DNA of 64,000 bases, from contig NZ_NFID01000003.1 in the NCBI RefSeq assembly GCF_002161595.1, positions 62,001-126,000 of the forward strand. Direction: 5' to 3'. The translations under genes were made by a program, and so were the position numbers. Source of the DNA: Gemmiger sp. An50. GTDB taxonomy: Bacteria > Bacillota > Clostridia > Oscillospirales > Ruminococcaceae. Below, in pieces: positions 57,833-64,000 of the stretch (positions within the stretch are counted from its first letter, which is position 1; each line of letters begins with the position of its first letter). The notes beneath the pieces are model-generated. The model saw only the letters and a program-made list of their open reading frames with translations. It ran no database searches and was not told where the DNA came from.

Positions 57833-57872
57833 AAGCCGTTTATTCTTTTCATAGAATAGGCGGCTTTTTTTC
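57833..57872 (+). terminator. Terminator before parA
   Basis: AGCCG-TTATTCT pairs with AGAATA-CGGCT, followed by seven T. Confidence 0.75.
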
Positions 57873-57948
57873 ATGCCCATTTTGCAGCATACATAGCTGT
57901 CCGTCTTGCCAACGGGCAGCTAAATCTATTAAAAAGGAGGACATGAAA

Positions 57949-58746
57949 ATGCCGGAACAGAGAAGCCGCCCGAAGGAAGGCCGTGTTATCGCATTGGCCA
58001 ACCAGAAAGGCGGAACAGGCAAAACCACCACAACGGTGAATCTGGGCATTGGTCTGGCCCGCCTGGGACAAAAAGTTCTGCTCATTGATGCAGACCCCCA
58101 GGGCGACCTCACCACTTGCCTGGGCTGGCAGGATCAGGACAGCTTGCAGACTACTATCGCCACCATCATGGAGAAGGTGATCCGCGATGAGCCGTTTTCT
58201 GTGGATGAGGGCATCCTGCACCACAAAGAAGGTGTTGACCTCATGCCAGCCAACATTGAGCTGTCTGCTATGGAAATGAGCTTGGTAAACGCCATGAGCC
58301 GGGAGTTCACGCTGCGAACCTATGTCAACGAAGTCAAGAAGAACTATGACACGGTTCTGATTGACTGTATGCCGTCCCTTGGTATGATTACGATCAATGC
58401 GTTGGCGGCGGCTGACAGCGTGATTATCCCGGTACAGGCCCACTATCTCCCGGCCAAAGGCATGACCCAGCTCATGCGAACCATCGGCAAGGTTAGGCGG
58501 CAGATCAACCCGTCCCTCAAAGTGGACGGCGTACTGCTGACCCTTGTGGACGGGCGCACCAATCTGGCCAAGCAGACGGCAGAAACCTTGCGGCAGAGCT
58601 ACGGGAGTGTTTTGAAAATCTATCGTTCCGAGATTCCCGTTGCAATCAAAGCCGCAGAAATCAGCGCCGCTGGCAAGAGCATCTACGCCTATGATAATGG
58701 AAGCAAGGTAGCTCAGGCTTATCCTGCACCACCCGGAAGGCGTTGA
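57949..58746 (+). CDS. parA: ParA/Soj-family partition ATPase, C-terminus altered
   Basis: The 265-residue protein has the deviant Walker A NQKGGTGKTTTT, LLIDADPQGD and a conserved MPANIELSAME region. Near the end the normal continuation (KVAQAY...) is cut after about residue 257 by a junction with a second parA in another frame, giving a foreign tail PAPPGRR. Only the last 15-20 family residues are missing, so it may still work. It likely serves segregation of an integrated element. ATG 57949 is chosen because AAGGAGG is eight bases upstream; the ATG at 57943 is too close. Confidence 0.9.
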   Translation: MPEQRSRPKEGRVIALANQKGGTGKTTTTVNLGIGLARLGQKVLLIDADPQGDLTTCLGWQDQDSLQTTIATIMEKVIRDEPFSVDEGILHHKEGVDLMPANIELSAMEMSLVNAMSREFTLRTYVNEVKKNYDTVLIDCMPSLGMITINALAAADSVIIPVQAHYLPAKGMTQLMRTIGKVRRQINPSLKVDGVLLTLVDGRTNLAKQTAETLRQSYGSVLKIYRSEIPVAIKAAEISAAGKSIYAYDNGSKVAQAYPAPPGRR

Positions 58747-59302
58747 CCTGATGCCTGCTGACATTCAGCTCTCCGGCATGGAGGTCTCCCTGGTGAACGC
58801 CATGAGCCGTGAGACCATCCTGCGGCAGTATCTGGACACGCTCAAGGGACAGTATTCCCATATCCTGATTGACTGTCAACCATCCCTGGGTATGCTCACG
58901 GTCAACGCCCTGGCCGCCGCCAACAGGGTCATAATCCCCGTTCAGGCGGAGTACCTGCCCGCCAAGGGCCTGGAACAGCTGCTCCAGACCGTAAACAAGG
59001 TGAAGCGGCAGATCAACCCCAAGCTCCAAATCGATGGTATCCTGCTGACGATGGTGGACAACCGCACCAACTTTGCCAAGGAGATCGCCGCCCTGCTGCG
59101 GGAGACCTACGGCAGCAAAATCAAGGTGTTCGGCACCGAGATTCCCCATTCCGTCCGGGCAAAGGAAATCAGCGCCGAGGGCAAAAGCATTTTTGCCCAT
59201 GACCCTAATGGCAAGGTGGCCGAGGGCTACAAGAATCTGACCAAGGAGGTGATAAAACTTGAAAAGCAGCGCGAAAAAAGTAGAACTGGCTCCATACGAT
59301 GA
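58712..59302 (+). pseudogene. Second ParA, N-terminally truncated
   Basis: From about 58712 the sequence encodes LHHPEGVDLMPADIQLSGME and continues to the true ParA end (KVAEGYKNLTKEV). It matches the first parA from residue 85 or so onward but lacks the Walker A half. An ATG at 58751 could start a 183-residue product without ATPase function. It ends overlapping parB. The junction looks like recombination between two related parA genes. Confidence 0.85.
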
Positions 59303-60194
59303 CTTGTTTTCTACCGAAGAAAGCCGCCAGGATGCCAAGCTGGAAAAAGTACGGGAAATCCCGCTGTCTGAGCTGCATCCTTTCAAGAACCATCCCTTCA
59401 AAGTCAAGGATGACGAGGCCATGATGGAGACCGCCGACAGTGTGCGGCAGTACGGTATTCTGGTTCCGGCGATTGCCCGCCCGGACCCGGAGGGCGGCTA
59501 TGAGCTGGTTGCCGGTCACAGACGGCACCGGGCCAGTGAGCTGGCCGAGAAAGAAACCATGCCGGTCATTGTCCGCGACCTGGACGATGATGCCGCCACC
59601 ATCATCATGGTGGACAGCAACTTGCAACGGGAGAGCCTGCTCCCCAGCGAGAGGGCCTTTGCTTACAAGATGAAGCTGGAGGCCATGAAACGGCAGGCCG
59701 GTAGGCCCACCAAAGAAAATCGTTCCCAACTTGGGAGCGATTTTGGAAAGAGGTCCAGTGAACTGTTGGCTGAGCAGGTTGGCCAGAGTAAAAATCAGAT
59801 TTTCCGCTATATCCGCCTGACGGAGCTGATTCCCGAACTGCTGGATATGGTCGATGAAAAGAAAATCGCCCTCAATCCGGCTTATGAGCTGTCCTTTCTC
59901 AAAAAAGAAGAACAGCGGGATTTGCTGGACGCGATGGACAGCGAACAGGCTACCCCCTCTCTCTCCCAGGCCCAGCGACTCAAGAAATACAGCCAGGAAG
60001 GACATCTGACCCTCGATATGATGCGCGTCATCATGGGCGAGGAAAAGAAACGCGATCTGGACCGGGTAACTTTCACTTCCGATACCCTTCGGAAGTATTT
60101 TCCCAAGAGCTACACGCCCCAGCGGATGCAGGAAACCATTATCAAACTGCTGGAGGCGTGGCAGAAGAAGCGCCAGAGAGACCAGGAACGATGA
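59259..60194 (+). CDS. parB: ParB/Spo0J-family DNA-binding protein
   Basis: The 311-residue protein has the ParB/Srx CTPase domain (IPLSELHPFKNHPF, ELVAGHRRHRAS, SNLQRESLLPSERAFAY) and an HTH middle (LLAEQVGQSKNQIFRYIRL). The TTG start follows AAGGAGGTG and overlaps the parA' end. It partners with ParA in element or plasmid segregation; chromosomal copies would have different neighbours. No parS-like palindrome was recognised in the region. Confidence 0.93.
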   Translation: MKSSAKKVELAPYDDLFSTEESRQDAKLEKVREIPLSELHPFKNHPFKVKDDEAMMETADSVRQYGILVPAIARPDPEGGYELVAGHRRHRASELAEKETMPVIVRDLDDDAATIIMVDSNLQRESLLPSERAFAYKMKLEAMKRQAGRPTKENRSQLGSDFGKRSSELLAEQVGQSKNQIFRYIRLTELIPELLDMVDEKKIALNPAYELSFLKKEEQRDLLDAMDSEQATPSLSQAQRLKKYSQEGHLTLDMMRVIMGEEKKRDLDRVTFTSDTLRKYFPKSYTPQRMQETIIKLLEAWQKKRQRDQER

Positions 60195-60206
60195 AAGGAG
60201 CCGCCT

Positions 60207-60482
60207 ATGAGGGATATTTCAGCCCGTGAGCTGAAAGGACACAATATTTTAGCCGTAGAGCGTTTTCAGGATAACACCCGCTGGATGATCGAGTTTTCCG
60301 TTCAGCGTCCCTGTTCCTACGGCAGCCCCGGCGATGAAATGCGGCTGTTTCTCACGGAGGACGGGTATCAGGCCGCCCTCGTAAGCCAGAAGCGTCGGGA
60401 AATCAAAATCAAGCGGTATGCCCGTGTGATCGAGGGCCATGTGCTCGACTTCAAACCGGACAAGCGCCGCCGCCACCCGTAA
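60207..60482 (+). CDS. Conserved conjugative-element protein, unknown
   Basis: The 91-residue protein (MRDISARELKGHNILAVERFQDNTRWMIEF...) is typical of small proteins carried between parB and relaxase genes in gut Firmicutes conjugative elements; function unknown. AAAGGAG precedes the ATG. It is hydrophilic with no membrane helix. Confidence 0.7.
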   Translation: MRDISARELKGHNILAVERFQDNTRWMIEFSVQRPCSYGSPGDEMRLFLTEDGYQAALVSQKRREIKIKRYARVIEGHVLDFKPDKRRRHP

Positions 60483-60517
60483 ACTCATCATCACTACGAA
60501 AGGAAAGGAATGGATAT

Positions 60518-60824
60518 GTGGCCTATCGGCAGGCTGGTTACTCCAAGAAATTCCGTGAGGAACATGAGGAAGAAATCCTGCTCCATCAGGCAGCCAAAAA
60601 TGCCTTTGATGATATGGGCGTCAAGAAGCTGCCCAAAGTCAAGGAGCTACAAACCGAGTACGCCCGACTCCTGGAGAAAAAAGAAAAAGACCTATGCCGA
60701 GTACCGGCACTCCCGTGAAGAAATGAGGGAGCTGCTGGCAGCAAAGGCTAATGTGGATCGACTTATGGATACAAACGTTGAGCCGTCAAACTCCAAAGAA
60801 CATACTCTATTCGACAGAAGCTGA
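60518..60824 (+). pseudogene. Relaxase (MobA-like) C-terminal remnant with frameshift
   Basis: AYRQAGYSKKFREEHEEEIL...EKKEKD in one frame continues as TYAEYRHSREEMRELLAAKANVDRLM in another, with a shift at the A-rich run near 60680. Together this matches the coiled C-terminal end of mobilization relaxases. The nickase domain is missing, so the element can no longer move by itself. Confidence 0.7.
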
Positions 60825-60831
60825 TTTAATA

Positions 60832-60872
60832 AAAACACAGGCTGAAACCGATGCAGTTTCAGCCTGTGTTTT
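60832..60872. terminator. Bidirectional terminator between relaxase remnant and HxlR gene
   Basis: AAAACACAGGCTGAAAC pairs with GTTTCAGCCTGTGTTTT, with T/A runs on both sides. Confidence 0.9.
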
Positions 60873-61205
60873 TTATATCCTATTATTGTCGCCCCACTCA
60901 CACATTCCATCAAGAATCGGAATCAAAGACTTTCCTCTCTCGGTAAGGCTGTACTCTACTTTCGGCGGAATTTGAGGGTATTCCTCTCGATGAATTAACT
61001 GGTCCGCTTCTAACTCCTTCAAGGTTGAACTCAGAGTTTTATAGGAAATATCGCCTATATACTTTTTCATTTCATTAAACCGGACAACCCCAAACTCCAT
61101 CAAAGTATAGAGAATTGTCATCTTGTATTTTCCGTTAATCAGCGAAAGCGTGTAGCTGAATCCGGTTGTTCCAAGACATTCATTTGCAATGCAGCGATCA
61201 CTCAT
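60873..61205 (-). CDS. HxlR-family regulator
   Basis: The 110-residue winged HTH protein (LINGKYKMTILYTLMEFGVVRFNEMKKYIGDISYKTLSSTLKELEADQLI) is an HxlR/MarR-like regulator of redox, aldehyde or drug stress. Cys near the N-terminus (CIANEC) may sense oxidants or electrophiles, as in YodB/HypR. It is divergent from an old-yellow-enzyme gene, and the two promoters overlap, so that gene is a likely target. Confidence 0.9.
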   Translation of the reverse strand: MSDRCIANECLGTTGFSYTLSLINGKYKMTILYTLMEFGVVRFNEMKKYIGDISYKTLSSTLKELEADQLIHREEYPQIPPKVEYSLTERGKSLIPILDGMCEWGDNNRI

Positions 61206-61294
61206 TTTATGCTCTCCTTTAGGTAAGTATTAAACCTTCATGTTAGTATCGCACTTGAATGTGCGTACTTGTTTTCTGATCCATTCTTGCTATG

Positions 61295-61323
61295 ATTATA
61301 ATATCGTTAGAAAACAAAGTCAA
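61295..61323 (-). promoter_or_regulatory. Promoter of the HxlR gene, overlapping the divergent promoter
   Basis: Minus-strand TTGACT (61318-61323), 17 bases, TATAAT (61295-61300). A plus-strand TATAAT at 61297-61302 for the oxidoreductase gene occupies nearly the same bases. Confidence 0.7.
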
Positions 61324-61349
61324 TCCCACAAGCAAAAGGAGGAACGCCT

Positions 61350-63323
61350 ATGCAGCGTTATCAATCATTGGGTATGCCATTCCAAATCGGAAACCTGACA
61401 ATTAAAAACCGTTTCTGCATGGCCCCCATCGGCGGTGGACAGCACCATTTGCCGGGTGGCGGTCTGAAAGATGAAACTATCCAGTATTTGGTGGAGCGGG
61501 CCAAAGGCGGCTTTGGTCTGATTTTTACCGGTGCCTTAGCTGCCGACTGCACGGTTGACCCGTACACTGGGATTGGTCCTGCCATTCTGCAAAATCCAGA
61601 TGCCTTCAAAATGACGGCAACTGAACTGAACGAGCGAACCAACGGCTACGGCACCAAAGTGTTCGCCCAGATTACTATGGGCCTGGGGCGCAACTACCCC
61701 GACTTGCCCGCTCCGTCCTCGGTTCATGTTTTCCGCCATCCGGGCACGTTCTCTCCAGAACTCACTCATGACCAGATCAAATCAAAAATTGAATCGGTCA
61801 TCAAAGCGGCTAAAATTGCTCAGGATTCTGGTTTTGCAGGAGTAGAAGTCCACTCGATTCACTGGGGCTATCTGCTGGATCAGTTTGCACTGTCCATGAT
61901 GAATCACCGGACAGATGAATACGGCGGTAGCCTGGAAAACCGGTTGCGAGCCGCCAAAGAAATTCTGGAGGGCATTAAGCAGGTTTGCGGCAGCAAGTAT
62001 CCTGTGAGTATGCGGCTGGGCCTGAAAACCTATGTGAAAGATTTTGAGAAGGCAACGCTCACCGGGGAGGAAGAAGCCGGACGCACGCTGGAAGAAGGCA
62101 TTCGGATTGCCCAGCTGCTGGAATCCTACGGTTATGACTGTCTGAGCGTGGACACCGGCACCTATGACTCCTTCTACTACGCCTGTCCGCCTATGTATAT
62201 GCCCAAGGGCTTTGTGGTTGAACTTGCCGCCAAAGCGAAAGAGGCGGTCAAAATCCCGATCCTCGCCGGGGGGCGCATGAATGACCCGGATATTGCAGAG
62301 GCTGCAATCCGGGACGGGAAAATCGACGCTGTGGTCATGGGACGTGCAGCTCTGGCCGATCCGGAGTATCCCAACAAGGTTCTTACTGGACATACTGAGC
62401 GTATTCGTCCTTGTATTGCCTGCAACCAAGGGTGCATCACTCGGCTTCAGCAGGGCAAGCAACCATCCTGCGCCGTGAATCCGGCAGCTATGCGAGAAAT
62501 GCGCTATGCCCTCAAACCCAGTGTTCAGCAGAAAAAGGTCGCTGTGATCGGCGGCGGTGTTGCCGGAATGGAGGCCGCGCGGGTGGCGGCGATTCGAGGC
62601 CACAAAGTTTCCTTGTATGAGAAGAATCAGGAACTGGGTGGTAATTTAATCCCTGGTGGTTCCCATCGCTTTAAGAAAGAAGTGCGGGAACTGAACGCTT
62701 GGTATCGAAATGAATTGAGCCTCCTTCCGGTGGAAGTTCATACCGGGGAGGCAGTTACGGCAGAGCAGGTCAAAAATATGGGTGCGGATGTGGTCATTCT
62801 GGCGACTGGCTCTACCCCCATTATGCCGAGGGTGCCGGGTATCAACGACCCAAAGGTGGTTGGTTGTATGGACGCCTTTGCTCACCCGGAAAAGGTGGGA
62901 CAAAGAGTAGTTGTGATTGGTGGCGGCTTGGTTGGCTGCGAGATGGCGCTGGACTATGCGCAGGAAGGCAAAGAGGTAACTGTGGTAGAGGCCCTGCCCA
63001 AGATTCTCTCTTCCGGTATTCCTTCTCCTATCCCCAATGGCCAGATGATCCCCGATTTGTTTGAGTATCATCATGTGAATGTACTGGAAGGACACAAACT
63101 TTCTGCCGTAGTGGACGGAAAAGCCATTCTCGACTGTGATGGACAGAAAAAAGAACTGGAAGCTGACACCTTTGTAATTGCTGTTGGATTCCGTCCTGCT
63201 CCCTCCATGGCGCAGGAGCTCAGTGATTGCGGCGCTGCGGTCTATGAGATCGGTGATGAGCAGCAGGTCAGCACGATTCTTCATGCTGTATGGGATGGTT
63301 ACGAAGTAGGTAACAACATTTGA
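61350..63323 (+). CDS. Old-yellow-enzyme/2,4-dienoyl-CoA reductase family flavoprotein
   Basis: The 657-residue protein has an N-terminal FMN TIM barrel (FQIGNLTIKNRFCMAPIGGG, FAGVEVHSIHWGYLLDQF, RTDEYGGSLENR), a [4Fe-4S] Cys cluster (CIACNQGCITRLQQGKQPSC) and a C-terminal FAD/NAD(P) domain (VIGGGVAGMEAAR, VIGGGLVGCEMALDY). This is the dienoyl-CoA reductase/BaiH/enoate reductase architecture, which reduces activated C=C bonds of fatty, bile or xenobiotic compounds. Substrate unknown. Note HSIHWGYL where HxAHGYL is usual: the second catalytic-loop residues are altered. AAAAGGAGG precedes the ATG. Confidence 0.93.
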   Translation: MQRYQSLGMPFQIGNLTIKNRFCMAPIGGGQHHLPGGGLKDETIQYLVERAKGGFGLIFTGALAADCTVDPYTGIGPAILQNPDAFKMTATELNERTNGYGTKVFAQITMGLGRNYPDLPAPSSVHVFRHPGTFSPELTHDQIKSKIESVIKAAKIAQDSGFAGVEVHSIHWGYLLDQFALSMMNHRTDEYGGSLENRLRAAKEILEGIKQVCGSKYPVSMRLGLKTYVKDFEKATLTGEEEAGRTLEEGIRIAQLLESYGYDCLSVDTGTYDSFYYACPPMYMPKGFVVELAAKAKEAVKIPILAGGRMNDPDIAEAAIRDGKIDAVVMGRAALADPEYPNKVLTGHTERIRPCIACNQGCITRLQQGKQPSCAVNPAAMREMRYALKPSVQQKKVAVIGGGVAGMEAARVAAIRGHKVSLYEKNQELGGNLIPGGSHRFKKEVRELNAWYRNELSLLPVEVHTGEAVTAEQVKNMGADVVILATGSTPIMPRVPGINDPKVVGCMDAFAHPEKVGQRVVVIGGGLVGCEMALDYAQEGKEVTVVEALPKILSSGIPSPIPNGQMIPDLFEYHHVNVLEGHKLSAVVDGKAILDCDGQKKELEADTFVIAVGFRPAPSMAQELSDCGAAVYEIGDEQQVSTILHAVWDGYEVGNNI

Positions 63324-63378
63324 TATAAGGCGATACGCTTTATATAAACGCAAATTCTATTTTAAGGAGGCATTTCTT

Positions 63379-63762
63379 ATGAGAGCACCATTGAAAGAAT
63401 ATCAGGCCGTAGAAGCAGCCGCCATGAAGTTTGTCAAGAGTGTGGCTGAGGGCAACAGCAAGTATGCCAAGGAACTCTTTATCGACGAGGCGGTGCTGTT
63501 CGGCTATCTGGACGGCAATCTGGAGCACGGCTCTATCGAGCAGTTCTATCACAATGTGGACACGGTACCTGGCGGTGACAACTTCCAGGCCCGCGTGGAT
63601 GTCCTTCTGGTGGAGGAGTCCCTGGCGGTCGTCCGCGTCCTCGAAGAAGGCTGGGGAAACCGCATCGACTTTACCGATGTGCTGTTGCTTCTGAAGATGA
63701 ACGGCGAATGGAAATGTGTTGCCAAGGCGTATAACCAGAACTCCAACACGATCCAGAAGTAA
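63379..63762 (+). CDS. NTF2-like/putative lumazine-binding protein
   Basis: The 127-residue protein (APLKEYQAVEAAAMKFVKSVAEGNSKYAKELFIDEAVLFGYLDGNLEHG...) fits the NTF2-like superfamily, near the 'putative lumazine-binding' group. Such proteins often accompany flavin or NAD(P)-dependent oxidoreductases. It lies between the old-yellow enzyme and a flavodoxin-fold reductase, probably in one stress-response transcript. AAGGAGG precedes the ATG. Confidence 0.88.
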   Translation: MRAPLKEYQAVEAAAMKFVKSVAEGNSKYAKELFIDEAVLFGYLDGNLEHGSIEQFYHNVDTVPGGDNFQARVDVLLVEESLAVVRVLEEGWGNRIDFTDVLLLLKMNGEWKCVAKAYNQNSNTIQK

Positions 63763-63783
63763 GCCAATTCCCAGAAAAGCGCA

Positions 63784-63827
63784 AAGCGGGCAGGTTTATT
63801 TTTGTATCGCCTGCCCGCTTCTATTTT
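63784..63827 (+). terminator. Hairpin after the NTF2-like gene
   Basis: AAGCGGGCAGG pairs with CCTGCCCGCTT around a 15-base loop; the following T run is short, so termination may be partial. Confidence 0.6.
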
Positions 63828-63860
63828 GAAATTCGGGAAATACAAAGGAGGAATCTGATT

Positions 63861-64000
63861 ATGAGCAAGAAAATCGTTGTCATTACCGGCAGCCCTCGCA
63901 AGAACGGTAACAGCTTTGCTATGACGGATGCTTTTATTAAGGCGGCAGAGGCCAAGGGGCACACCGTTACCCGGTTTGATGCCGCCATGATGAATGTTGG
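63861..64000 (+). CDS. Flavodoxin-fold NAD(P)H-dependent oxidoreductase, 5' part
   Basis: The first 46 codons (KKIVVITGSPRKNGNSFAMTDAF) match the NADPH-dependent FMN reductase/flavodoxin family, with GSPRKNGNS as the phosphate-binding loop of FMN. The gene continues past the window edge. AAAGGAGG precedes the ATG. It follows the old-yellow enzyme and NTF2-like genes and fits a redox-stress cluster. Confidence 0.88.
   Translation, partial: MSKKIVVITGSPRKNGNSFAMTDAFIKAAEAKGHTVTRFDAAMMNV

Overview
The window is about 64 kb of a high-GC, densely packed Firmicutes chromosome. Short Shine-Dalgarno-led operons, TTG and GTG starts, canonical sigma-A promoters, a SpoIIID gene and PASTA-type PBP, DivIVA-like and LicT/PTS proteins point to a gut Oscillospirales/Ruminococcaceae member (Faecalibacterium, Gemmiger or Subdoligranulum-like). 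This placement is inferred from gene content and base composition; no rRNA gene is present.

Layout. Positions 1-14.6 kb hold the end of a phosphohexomutase gene, an ATP-grasp/AsnB pair, a large surface protein, a second AsnB next to MurE, and an Hsp70/J-domain pair. From 14.6 to 34.1 kb lies a division and cell-wall cluster: class B PBP, SEDS protein (FtsW/SpoVE), MurA, FtsZ and a DivIVA-like protein. The PBP gene is split by a 12,229-bp element bounded at 15874 and 28103. From 34 to 42 kb are small regulators, a molybdenum hydroxylase operon and TetR/AraC regulators. Two tRNAs (Pro, Gln), a thioredoxin-reductase-like protein and spoIIID follow. Then come a zinc/cadmium efflux operon, an arsenic operon, lepA, alr, ttcA and rplM-rpsI. 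From about 57.3 to 60.8 kb there is the wreck of a conjugative or mobilizable element (parA, a second broken parA, parB, relaxase remnant). The window ends in an HxlR/old-yellow-enzyme cluster.

Main discovery. The 12.2-kb element has a large serine recombinase at its left end and paired att sites with palindromic arms around a GG core. It sits between the SxN and KSGT motifs of the PBP. Joining the chromosomal flanks at GG gives exactly 735 codons in frame, a complete 734-residue PBP with two PASTA domains, directly upstream of its SEDS partner. The recombinase and the 44-codon ORF coupled to it are preceded by GCATGCC-N14-CATAGAAT. The spoIIID gene in this window is preceded by the similar GCATAGC-N14-CATACACA. 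Both resemble sigma-E mother-cell promoters. I therefore infer a skin-like, developmentally excised intervening element that restores a SpoVD-type PBP, but this is untested. The element also carries a two-gene module: a degenerate FtsZ-like protein that lacks the GTP-binding signature, and an unrecognised partner. Two inverted repeats with identical half-sites flank that module.

The rest of the element carries a LicT-controlled glucose/GlcNAc PTS operon with EI and HPr (HPr has Arg instead of Ser46), CutC, a WYL regulator, and a ferredoxin operon with its own ArsR-type regulator. Such housekeeping cargo would be tolerable if excision happens only in a terminal mother cell. If the PBP is instead the only division PBP, the integrated state should be harmful. 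That tension is the main question this window raises.
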